This document shows positions 24,743 through 35,791 of a stretch of DNA of 64,000 nt, piece after piece. Position 1 is the stretch's first letter; every line of letters starts with the position of its first letter. The DNA is from Paulownia fortunei. Taxonomy: Eukaryota; Streptophyta; Magnoliopsida; Lamiales; Paulowniaceae. The translations under genes were made by a program, and so were the position numbers. The notes beneath the pieces are model-generated. The model was not told where the DNA came from. It saw nothing but the letters and a program-made list of their open reading frames with translations, and ran no database searches. The stretch covers positions 10,230,001 through 10,294,000 of the forward strand of contig CM033113.1 in assembly GCA_019321725.1 (NCBI GenBank), written 5' to 3'.

Positions 24743-27088
24743 ATGTCCGATTTAGATGATACGAAATCTATTAGTTCTACTGGTAGCCTTCTAACTTCCC
24801 TATCCCTCTCTATGGGATCAAAGGATAGCCTTTCCAGTCCATCTTCCAACCAAGCAAAGAAGCACTCTATTCCTATGAAGCCTCCCCATCCCAATTCTAG
24901 GGCCGAACAACCGATTTAACAACTTTTAGCCTTGATGGATCAGTCAAACGATGAACTTACTATCTATAAGGAGGCTCACCCTAGTACATCTACAACTCTA
25001 GCTTAACCTTTAGATCCTCTTTCTAGACCCAAAGTTTATCTTCTCGTAGCTATCCTGGTAGAAACATTGACCAGAGTTGCCCTTCCTGGTATATCATCTT
25101 CACTAGAACTTTCTCTCTCCAATGTATCTCGTCAAGCTTTTGAAGACCTCCATTTCGAATTTGGAATTCCTGTTAACGATACTCTCTTAGAACATATTCC
25201 TGACCAAAGGCCAGACTTGTCTCCTCCAGGTCACTTAGCCTTATTTATAAATCAATTAGAGGTTGGTATGCACTTTCCAATTCCTCAAGTCTTCATCGAT
25301 ATGTTTGTGAAATTTAAGATTTCTCTAAATTAATTTGTTCCTAATTATTTCCAGCAAATGGCTAGCTTGGCCATGGTGGTCGCTTACCATGGAGCTAAAC
25401 CTACTGTCGATCTCTTTCATTTATATTTCAGGTTAAGACTTCATGTCCTGGCTAATTCTATACTACTTCTCGGGGTCAAGCCAAATTCTTGGTTGGAGCT
25501 CCCTTTTCAATTTAGAATTGGAAAACTAGATATTTCTTCATTTCCAAGCCTCACCCTTAGGCTTTCCCTACCAACTAGGTGTGGAAAACACCCCAACAAG
25601 ACAAAATTAGCAAAAGAGCTCACTTCAGATATAGTGGACACTTCATGTGCTCTGATTGCCACTATTCTAAATCAGACCCTCCCACTTAACTCTTGCCCGT
25701 AGGTGGTTCCAATCTCAGCACTCCTATACCCCTCCACCACAGATCTGGAAGCTGAACTTAATTTGTTAAACATTCATACTCACTCGAGTCATCCAAATAA
25801 TGGTAAACGACCTACCGTCGAGAAAATCTCAAAGTCACACCCTTTGAAAAAGTCAAAAACTTCTACAGTTCTAACCTCGCAAAGAAAATATGCTCTAATT
25901 TCCTCTATGATTGAAACCAAAGATGGAGCTATTTTCCACCATATCTATAAAGCTTCGTCCCATCTTGAGATTGGGAGATCACCGGCTAATTAAATAATAC
26001 TTAGAAATTAAACTATATGGCTCTCCATCATTCCAAGGTATGTTTTACATAAGATATATATAATATGTTTTTATTTTTTAAAGTATGTCTGACTATGTTC
26101 GCTTCTCATTTCAGACTACTGTGATGGTGGCTGAACTGCTATCTGAATGGGAAACTGCCACTCCTTCTTTGACCATAATTGTTGAGAATACTTCATTAAA
26201 GAAGGAACTGGCTATAGCGAAGGCAACCACAAAGTAACAAGATTATAATTTGGCCAAGATGAAGAAGAATGTTGAGCTGATTGCAACAAAAAAGGCTTCT
26301 TATGAATCCCACATAAAAGAACTTAAAGCCAAGGATAAGACTGCTAAAATGAGAACTTCATCCTCATGTTCTCAGTACAGAAAATAAAATCTGACCTGAA
26401 AGAAGAAGGCCGCAAACTTAGCTATGATTAGGGGCATAAAGTGGGCTACGACAAGAGAGTCAAATATGGATACTATGGTTACCTAGGCTCTGTAGATGGG
26501 CATGAATTTTTTCATATCTATTATTGCAAGATCTAGTTAAAATTCTTAAACCAAAAGCTTATCTGATGAAGCTAGCTCCAGCAGCCTTAGAATATTACCA
26601 TTATAGCTTCAGTTGTGCGAGAGAGTAGGCCCGAGCTTAGGGCTTTCATAGGCGAACTGGACCATAAGACCCTTATTCGCTGAACTCTACTTATTAAAGG
26701 CTGGGAAGATAACCCTTACAAAGCTATGTACCACCATTGGTGGGAATTAGCTTCTGAGGCAGCTCTTCATGTGATTCAAGATATACGAGCATCCAGCTCT
26801 GCTCAACCAGTTTTTTTTTCTCCGCCAACCCTAACTCAGCCAGAGATAGATCTTCTAGCTCCTCCAGTTCTTTCTCCGGTTCTTATTCAAATAACTACTG
26901 CTCCTCCAGTTCTTTCTCCGATTCTTATTTAAATAACTACTACTCCTCCAACCCCTACAAAACAACCTACTCAAGTAATGGAAGGAGAGGTAGATGATAG
27001 GCCTATAGATACCTTTGTAGAGAACTTGGAGAATGAGTCTCCAAACGGTGAAGATAGAGATACTCTAATCCACCTAACATCTGTATAA
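24743..27088 (+). pseudogene. antisense extra ORF of the Tat-like element (putative gypsy-type transposon protein), broken
   Basis: One frame runs from ATG 24743 to 25993, interrupted only by four stop codons (near 24917, 25004, 25331 and 25700). Its middle part (FPIPQVFIDMF, VAYHGAKPTVDLFHLYF, PNSWLELPFQFRIG) resembles the plant family annotated as putative gypsy-type transposon (Transposase_28), from memory. A GT-AG intron at 26038-26114 joins it to a second part rich in Lys and Glu with coiled-coil character (KKNVELIATKKASYESHIKE) and a Pro-rich repeat (APPVLSP twice). It is encoded opposite to pol, between integrase and the 3' LTR. Function unknown. Confidence 0.65.
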
Positions 27089-27248
27089 AACGTAATTTCG
27101 TGCAATAAAAATATTTTTCCTACTATCATCATTAACTCTGCTTATCTTATCGCTACATCTTTAAATATTAACTTTGAACTGGTCAATCAACTTAATCGAT
27201 CTTGACATTTCACAAAAATAAAATTTAAAATAAATATTAATCATAATT

Positions 27249-27580
27249 GGGAGGTCGGTGGACCGAATACAACCCAGTTTATATCAAAGGCTTTCACCCA
27301 TCTTTTTAGGAAAATCAGAGGATCGAACATAACTTATTTTATATCAAAGGCTTTCACCCGTCATCGTAGGGAGGTTGGGGAACCAAACACAACCCATTTC
27401 ATATCAAAGGCTTTCACCCATCATTGTAAAGATGACAACAAACCGAGCATAACTCATTTCAAAGGCTTTCAACCATCATCATCATAGGGAGGTCAGCGGC
27501 CCGAGCATAATCTATTGCATATCAAATGCTTTTGCCCGTCATCGTAGGGAGGTCGACGGACCGATCAAAACCCATTTTAC
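27249..27580. repeat. 60-bp tandem repeats, about 5.5 copies
   Basis: Units begin near 27249, 27309, 27369, 27429, 27487 and 27547, each with a GGGAGGTCGG.GGACCGA-like start, ATATCAAAGGCTTTCACCC in the middle and CATCGTAG at the end. They lie between the integrase remnant and the antisense ORF, that is, in the 3' untranslated part of the element, where Tat-type elements are known to carry variable tandem arrays. Confidence 0.95.
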
Positions 27581-27694
27581 ACAACACATCATAATAATCC
27601 TCAAAATATCTTCATTTTATTCATTCATCACTTAAAAAAAATTACATTACAATTAAAAGAAATACAAAATCCTTTAAAGTTCCGACCTAAGTAT

Positions 27695-29565
27695 AAAATT
27701 TTCACATATGACAGATATTCCATGATCGAGGAAGTTTTCGTCCTTTCAATTCTTCCAGTTCATACGCACTCCTTGCTAGGACCTTTACAATCTTGTACGA
27801 TCCTTCCTAATTGGCTTTCAGCTTTCCAGTAGCTTTCAATGTATCTTTTCGGTGTAATATTAAGTCGCCCACTTAGAATTATCATTGTTTTACTTTCAAG
27901 TTATATCATGCTCGTACATTATTTTTATATGCTTCCATTCAAGTGCATGCTTGATCCTTATGCTCATGAATTAGATCTAAGTTTTCTTTCATCACTATTT
28001 CATTATGTTCTTTAACAAAATTCTGGATTCTGTGTGTTTTTATTCTAATCTCTTCCGGAATCACTGCTTCAACCCTATAGATAAGGCTAAAAGGGGATTC
28101 TCCAGTTGTGGTTTGGTAAGCCTATAAGACTGAACCTAACTCTTCAATCCATCATCTTCCTGATTTATCCAGTCTGGCCTTGATGCCTTGTAGAATAATT
28201 CGATTAATAACTTTAATTTAGCTTGTGCATGAGCAACCGAGGTGAATCTCTACTTCATCTTCATTTCCTCACACTAGGTCTGTAATTTGGCACCATTGAA
28301 TTGGGTACCCTTGTTTGATATCAAGTTCCTTGGGATGTTGTACTTGCAATATATATTTTTCCAATTGAACTTTATTACTTCTGCTTCTGTTATTTTAGCT
28401 AGGGGCTCGGCCTCCACTCATTTGCTAAAATTATCAACTGTCACTATAAAAAAAATTCTTTGCCTGAAGGCTATTAAAAAAGATCCCATAATATCTATTC
28501 CCCACTGTGCAAAAGGACAAGAGAAACTCATAACAGTCAGCTCTTCCGTAGGCCGAGGTATCAGTGATGTATGTCTTTGACACTTGTCACACTTCTTAAT
28601 CAATTCGTTTGTATCTCTTTGAATGGTGAGCCAAAAATATCCTGTTATCTAGACTTTCCTCACAATGGCTCTACTTGCAAGCAAAATTATCTCTAGAACA
28701 CCCTTTGTGGATCTCCATGAGAACCCAACTTCCTTCATCTATTGATAAGAACCTTAAATAAGGCACACTAAACACCCTCTTGTACAAAAATTCTCCTATA
28801 ATGCAAAATCGTGCTGCTCGACTTTATATCTGAGTGGCATCTTTCTTGCTTTGAGGAATGAGTCTATCTTTCAAGTATGATAGAATAGACATCCTCCAAT
28901 CTCCTCTTTTCTCTACTACCATTATTTCTTTTTCAATGCTGCTATGAGGTGCAAACATTATAGTTATCTTTCGGGTCTTACAATCAACTATAGAGTTGGT
29001 CATTTTGAACAAATAATCTACTTTATTATTTTTTGATAAGGGAATCTGATGTACTTCCACACAGTCAAACTGCAACCTCAAAACTTGCAATCTGCTCTAC
29101 ATACTTCTATATCATCTCTTTATTTACTTCATATTGCTCTCCACTTGCTGATTCACTAATCTAGAATTTGAGTAGACCACTAGATAACTTACTTCTAATT
29201 CCAAAGCCATCTTCAAATTTCTCACCAAGGCCTGATACTCTATTTCATTATTAGATGTTTTGAATCAAATTTGACTGCAAATTCCAGTTTATCTCATTTT
29301 GGTGTAGTGAGGACAATTCCAGCCCCATACAACCCTATAGTAGTCGATATATCTACATGTAATAACCACTTCGGACTTTGTTTTTCCTATTCGGTTAACT
29401 CTTCAATGAAATCTGCCAGAGCTTCTGCCTTAATTGCTAATCTGGGTTGATAGTCGATATCATATTTCCTCATTTCTATAGCCTATTTGATCATTATTCC
29501 TAAGGTATCAGGCTTGCCCAAAATATGCTTCAATGGCATATTTGTGTGAATTACCACCTTATGCA
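27695..29565 (-). pseudogene. pol remnant: RT end, RNase H, integrase
   Basis: Read on the minus strand from right to left: RT thumb (HKVVIHTNMPLKHIL), connection (YDIDYQPRLAIKAEALADF), RNase H start (WLLHVDIS, GAGIVLTTP), RNase H to integrase linker (VHQIPLSKNNKVDYL), integrase zinc finger end CDKCQRH and core start (QWGIDIMGSF, TVDNFSK), later core (EVINRIILQGIKARLDK, region VIPEEI) and a GPY/F-type C-terminus (EGSYKIVKVLARSAYELE, RSWNICHM). Many stops and frameshifts break it. The family order marks Ty3/gypsy. RT active-site, protease and gag sequences are absent. Confidence 0.85.
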
Positions 29566-29596
29566 ATAGAAAATAAGATCTTAGCCTCCTTGATGA

Positions 29597-30272
29597 TGTT
29601 GAGAATTTCAGCAACAATCAAGAAATTTTAATTAAATGATTGTACCTTAGTCCGCATGAACCTTGTATTGAATTGACCTGCAAAGTATTGGGGAGTGCCC
29701 AAATAAACACTCCGACGCTCAAGTTAGTAAGAATAAGAAGTGTCTCGATCAATCAATCAAGAAATCTCTGTATATTAAATATGCGTGTATAAAAAATTCT
29801 AAAAATCATACATTGAATCTCCTTTTATAGTGGTGTATATGCAATAGTAGAATTAGAAAATGATTCTATTACTCTGTGGAGATATGACCAATTTTAATGA
29901 GGAGATAGAGACAATCCCCTAAAATCTCGCTTACTAATGTAGAATAATTTCTTTCCTTTCTAGAATTCCAATAATAACTGTTTATCTACATTCATTCTTA
30001 ATTCGAGGTTATCACCTCAAACTATCTAAGTTGGACATATTAGATTGGGTATACCAACTCAAATGTATAAAACATTTAGAGCAGATTTAAACTACTCTAA
30101 CTCGGATATATCCAAATCGATGGAACAAATATGAACAATATTCAATTCGATTAAGCTATTTTATTCTTAGCAGGCTGATCAGCCTATTATCACCGAATAG
30201 TCATCAAAACTTATAAGATTTGACAATCTTTCTAATACTTAATTCAGATTTGGCTCAAAGAGACACGTCACA
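29597..30272 (-). repeat. LTR (5' LTR of the minus-strand element)
   Basis: Begins TGTTGAGAATTTCAGCAACA and ends GACACGTCACA on the plus strand. It is the partner of 23380-24099 but about 45 bp shorter, mainly from losses near its right end and around 30140. Confidence 0.85.
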
Positions 30273-33200
30273 TCTCCCCACACAATCACACACATATACA
30301 TATTCTTGAGCAATATATATATATATATATGCCCATGTTGTAGAGCAATATCTATATATATTTGCACAGGCAACAATTAGTTTACAAGATTGGATCTGGT
30401 TCACACGATTGGATGTTAAGTGTATGGCAAGCAATCAACAGGGACTTGCACGTCCTTTTAGCTGCGGCGCACGTCCTTTCTTGAATCTTGAACACATTTG
30501 ACAGTTGACCTAAGTTCCCTAGAAAACTTTCATACCACTATAATTTTGGATTAATAATGAATGTATATTCAAGTTTAGTTTATAACATGCATTTATATTT
30601 TAATTGTGTTTTTCATGAGCTTCATTTTGTGTTTTAATTCAAATTATAGAAGTATGATTGGGTGAATTATCTAGCATTCCGTTTGAAATAGAGTGGAGCA
30701 AGAAAAATATTTATATTTGTTTTATTTAAAAGAAAACAGTAATAAAAGCTTGTATTGTGTTATTATGACAAACTTTGGGTATTTGTTTGTTTGTTATTTC
30801 TTTTCATAATAGTCAATACTGTTTAAAAGTTTTTAAAATCATTACTTATTTTGATATAACATGAAATAATAAAAGAATTGTTTTTTGTCTTTTTCTTTTT
30901 GTGGTTTTTTCTTTTCCCTTTCCCTTTATTTCATTATGGTTGGAAAGGGGATTGGAGGGGTACTACATTCACTTTATTGTTCCCTTCATCTAGGTAGACT
31001 TCTATTGGGAGTAGGCCTCTCAAAAGATAACGAAGGCGCGAAAAGGTTTCTCGAGTCGAACAAAAATTGACCATCAAGTGCAAAGGCAAAGAAAGCTTGA
31101 CTACAAGACCCAATCATCGAGTAGGGACAAAAGTTGACGTCAGCTAGTGATCGGTGTCAAGTAGAAGGATCATCTTTCAACAAATAAGAAGGAAAAACCA
31201 AAGAGGATAAAAAGTAGAATCGATTCAGAACTTCAATCTTGCAGACATGCACATATATTTTACACCTTGCTTGTGGGTTAGGCTAGTTTAACAACCCCAA
31301 GGAAGAGTTGTCTATTTTTTGCCATTGTTTGCAAAAACTAGAAAAAAAGTGATGTGTGGCATGTTTTATAATGGCGATTTTGCTTCTAATTGGTTTAAAT
31401 GAATCTGAAATTTTGAAGAAGCCACAAGTAAGGTTGGAGGTGTTTCTAGCTCTTGCTAACATTTAAATAAATGTTCTAAAATTATTTTAGACATTTATAC
31501 AATAATTATCTTTTGAAAAATGATATATGAGTTTTGTCACAAGCCGGGCCCAAGGATGGAGCCAGCAAGCAAGACTTAGCACAAGAAATTTCGCTATCAA
31601 CTATTTGACACTTATCATCCATTTGCGAAAATGAGTTAAATCAAATTATTAGAAAAGTCTATTATACCTACTTAAGATACATTTTTTTTAGAAAATGTAT
31701 ATTTTGGACGTCAGTATTAGAAAGGAAGATAAAACTAATCATCCTCCACTTTTAATTTTTTACTACTTCTCTAATTTTTTATAAAATTCATTACTAATTT
31801 GCCAGTTTTTGTACCAAAATGGTCCGACCTTAAAGTGCGTTTTCAAACCATACACTTCAAATTTTACTCTAAAAAGATATTCTTTATATATTCCTTATTA
31901 TTTTATTTACAACAATTATTTTATTTTTATCAAATATCTACTTATAATTTTGTTAGCATATTAATCAATTACATATTTACATTTAGTTAATTAAAATAAT
32001 ATATATAATTAATATAATATAATTATAAATGAAATATTTTTAGGACTAAAATTTAGATCATCTTATGAATTCTTAACATAAATAATAATATAAATTAAAT
32101 AATTAAAATATATTAAAAACATTTATGTATGTAAGATATAAAAAAGAAGTAATTTTATTGAGAAATAAACAAATGGGGAAAAATATGAATTTTTAAACAA
32201 ACCAAATTATTATAAAATTTATTAAATATAAAAAGAAAAAAAAAGAAAGATAGCGAATAAACAATGTTGTGCCACATCACTCTTCACGTAGTCATTTTAG
32301 CGCAGCATTTGACGCCATGGTTGAAGAAACCATGCTCAAATTAGGCGTTTTACCCAAAATGGAACATGGTTGGAGATGGCCTTGTGGGAAGAATTAGAAC
32401 TATTTCCATCCCATTCCTCTCCCCCTCCATGTTAGGATACCAAACATCTCCTAAGTTATAAATCTAAACACAAGCATAATACCATTGAACTTATCTTATC
32501 CAATATTTTGTAACTGCTAGATTGCCTCATTGAGTATAAACTTGAAAGGTCCCGACTCATATCCTCATATTGACTTTACTACATCACAAGCATCTTTGAG
32601 GCATTTTCGTTTTCGAAATTCTTCTTATAAACGTCCCAAAAAAAAAAAAAATTCTTAATTGTATCTAGTATTGTATTTTATAGATACTCATCAAATATAT
32701 TTATTCTAAATGTATATTTAAGGAAATATATTATACATTTAATATGTATTTGTGTAATGCAATACGAGATGCAATATCAAATTTTGAGTGAAGAAATCAC
32801 TTCTTTTTTATTGTTTTTAGTTAATTTTGTTGATAGTTTTTCTTTAATGCGCTTGTGGCTTTTTGCTATTTTATCCATCTATGCAAAAAAAAAATACTCA
32901 TATGTAAAGGGCATACAAATTAACAATTCTAATGTATAAATAAAACTTTAGATCTTCAATAGGACAAGTAGCTAGTATTATGTTTGTTCACGTATTCAGA
33001 AGTACGTATTACGAGATAAATATATATTATAGGACTATTAAATTAAGTTGTGCTTTTAATATCACAAATCTTATTATATGTGAAAAATTGACGGCTTGCT
33101 TATTGATCTTTTGTCGATATATTTTTTAAGAAAATATATTTTTATTCTGTTGAAATATTTATCAATCATTACTTGAAATAAATAAATACATATATTACTA

Positions 33201-33830
33201 TAATCCCATTTAAATAAAATGTTAATGTTAATTAGTAATGATTGGTAAGATGTTGGAAATAATTAGTAAAATAACATTAACAAGATATGGTTTTTGTAGT
33301 TAGTCGGAATTATTTAGTAAGATGTTGGCAACGATTATATGGGAATTCAAATGATTAAACTTAAAAATGTGTTAATACTTTTTTTTTTTTCCAAAAAAGG
33401 GGTATGTTTTCTTTTAAGGTGCTTATAAACCAAAGACCTACAAATTAGCAAGACATATCTTAGTTCGCTAAAAAGAAAAAGAAAAATATTAATGACAAGA
33501 TTTCTGACACCAAGAAAAATATTACTATTGATATATACAAAATAACTAGATTTTTTGCTTTTTTTCATAATAATAATAATTTTCGTAACCTTAATATCAA
33601 CAATAATAAGTTTTTCATTATTATTGCTAATTGCGATACATGTATAGTACCAAAAGAAATGTAATCACAAGTTATACTGTGGTTACTACTCGCATTTTTA
33701 TTGTCACAAGTCATCATTTACGATTTTTGTTGTCGCTATAAATATGTTATTAATTATATATAATAAAAATTTAAATAAAGTTTATAACTATTTAATTTGT
33801 TACATTATTGCGGGAAACCAATTATATACT
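30273..33830. other. intergenic DNA between two retroelements
   Basis: No gene recognised. It holds an AT microsatellite near 30318-30330, pyrimidine-rich stretches near 30880-30930 and very AT-rich sequence from 31650 to 33800. The segment ending near 32380 finishes AACATGGTTGGAGATGGCC, a word common at the ends of plant MITEs, but I found no matching left end. Confidence 0.5.
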
Positions 33831-33835
33831 ATTAG

Positions 33836-34258
33836 TGATGGGTCTTTGGCCCAAAATAGGCTCAAGAAATCAAGGTCCAAATAGGTCCAAGAAGTCAAGG
33901 TTCAAAATAGGCCCAACAAGATAAGTTCAAGACGTTCATATTATAAATTAGCTCAATGGGTTTAAAAGATCCATTTAGTGTATATATTGCTCCACACAGT
34001 ATTACACTCTCTGACCTTACAACTATAAATACTCATCATTTGATAATTGAAAGGTACGCATTCGATTAAGTTTTAAGCACTCTCTAGTTTTCGGTTTAAT
34101 TCACCTACACAACTTATTGACTTGAACGTTTGAGGATTTTTGTCGGGCAATCCCTAGCATCCCTAACGTTAATTTGTCACGCAGGTAGCAACCTATCAGC
34201 TTCGTGACCGACTAGCGCTCCAGCTCACCCACTCCATTACAAAGAGGTGATTTTCACA
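33836..34258 (+). repeat. 5' LTR
   Basis: Shares with 40418-40798 TCCATTT..TGTATA..TGCTCCACACAG, CGCATTCGATTAAGTTTTAA and CTAGCGCTCCA. It contains an extra GGTCCAA(G)AAGTCAAGG copy near its start, which explains its greater length. Confidence 0.85.
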
Positions 34259-34804
34259 TTATTTTTTGCGCTGTTTGTGAGAAACTACTATCTAATCATT
34301 GAGAAATGCAGACCAAATTTAGAGCAGCTCGATAGGCTACCACCCAAGAAAATGCTCCACCAACTAGGAGAGCTCGAGATTCTACAGATGACCCCCCAGC
34401 TAGGGACGCCTACAATAATGGTGGCGCTTGACGACCACCACCCAACAATCATGAGAACCAACCTCCACCACGTCAAGGTGATCCAAGGATATACATTACT
34501 GAGGGGCACTATGAAGGATGATCGAAGAAATAAGTGTTAGGGCAGCTGCTGAAGCTATGGACCGATTTGTTGCAATTTATCATAGAAAACGCTCTCCAGT
34601 GACCCCCTAAGGAAGCCGCACTTACTCTCTCATCCCAGAGCGGAGGATTCATGGCCTGAAGCTACACAACATAAGGTCTCCAAAGTGTGAGAAGAGATGA
34701 GTAGTCGTGTCTCCCAACCAGAAGAGAGAGTCAAGCGATGAGGTGACGCTCAGGCAACACACACTGAACTCCAAACTTATCCAATAAGATCGCACACCCA
34801 CTAC

Positions 34805-35791
34805 ATGCAACCAACTCTTCCGCTCGATTCGCGTACTTTTGTAGAGGATGCTAACCAGCGAGCTTTTGTTCCCCTGAGGCGCAACCCATTTTCTACAACC
34901 GTCTTAGCAGAATCCCTCCCCGCAGGGGTCAAAGTATCTAACTTTGCAGAGTACAATGGAACTGGGGATCCTCAAAAGCACCTCGATAGGTTCTATGCGA
35001 AGGTGGACCTATATGACTTGAGTGATGTCACATACTGCAAAATCTTCAAAACTACATTGACCAAGCGAGCTCTGACTTGGTTCAATCAACTACCCGGAGA
35101 AATAATTACCAGCTTGGGATAACTTACACAGCGATTCCTCCATCGGTTCTCCATTAATCACAAGTATCCAAAGATAGCTGCATACCTATTCTCGATCGCC
35201 CAGAATGAAAAAGAGTCCAACCAAGACTATGTCCGATGTTTCGTGGAGGGTATCCACGAGTTCCCCGATGTTAACCATGAGTTGCTAGCAGGGATAATGC
35301 AATAAAATCTACGACGTGGAAGGTTCAAGGAATCCATAGCTGGAAGGCCTCCAGTGACACCGGAAGAATTATTAAAACGAGTGGAGAAGTATATCCGTAT
35401 TAAGGAGACAACAAGACTGACTGCCCCTAGAAATAGAAAGCATATGGAGGATGAAAGACCAGATGGAAGGAAGGAGCCTTCAACTCTATAGACCCGACTT
35501 GCTTCCCTCAATGCCCAACTATCAAAAGTTTTGGTGGTGGCCGAATAACAAATCTTAATTTAGCTACATTGCCCATTGAGAGACAACTATAAAAGAGCGA
35601 AATCTAACAAGTATTGTCGCTTCCATAAGGATAGAGGGTATACTACTGAAGATTGTTTCTATCTAAAACATGAGATTGAGAGGTTGATTCATAAGGGCCA
35701 CCTGACTAAGTTTGTAGATAAGACCCTCGATCACCACCGCGATCAACGTCAACATGATGCTCCTAAGCAACGCGAGCAACCTAGAGAGTAA
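34805..35791 (+). pseudogene. Ty3/gypsy gag pseudogene
   Basis: A single frame of about 329 codons with five in-frame stops, all TAA or TAG (near 35120, 35303, 35489, 35546 and 35561). Visible: FAEYNGTGDPQKHLDRF and LTKRALTWFNQLP of the retrotransposon Gag domain, RFSINHKYPK, QDYVRCFVEG, then a Gag C-terminus with [14 protein letters not shown] (Cys-x2-His type knuckle) and [14 protein letters not shown], as in Tat/Athila-like Gag proteins. Gag normally forms the virus-like particle. No pol follows in any frame. Confidence 0.85.

Larger units (their letters stand above)
23380..30272 (-). mobile_element. degenerate Ty3/gypsy (Tat-like) LTR retrotransposon
   Basis: Two long direct repeats (23380-24099 and 29597-30272) flank an interior with RT C-terminus, RNase H and integrase remnants on the minus strand, so the 5' LTR is the right-hand one. 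RNase H directly upstream of integrase is the Ty3/gypsy order. Between integrase and the 3' LTR sit a 60-bp tandem array and an extra ORF on the opposite strand, an arrangement known from Tat/Retand-type elements. Gag, protease and most of RT are missing: RT thumb coding starts directly beside the 5' LTR, so a large internal deletion has occurred. No matching 5-bp target duplication was found (AATAA left, TCTCC right). Confidence 0.8.

Noticed and set aside
28287..28580. 97-codon plus-strand ORF
   Set aside because: Antisense shadow of the integrase remnant, which has clear CDKCQRH and core motifs on the minus strand.
31790..32380. possible MITE ending in GGAGATGGCC
   Set aside because: The right end looks like a common plant MITE terminus, but no inverted partner or target duplication was found on the left.
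34259..34285. primer-binding site after the 5' LTR
   Set aside because: TGCGCTGTTTG resembles the tRNA-Asp-type site TGGCGCCGTTG only with a gap and changes, and lies about 8 bp off the LTR end; too weak for a feature of its own.
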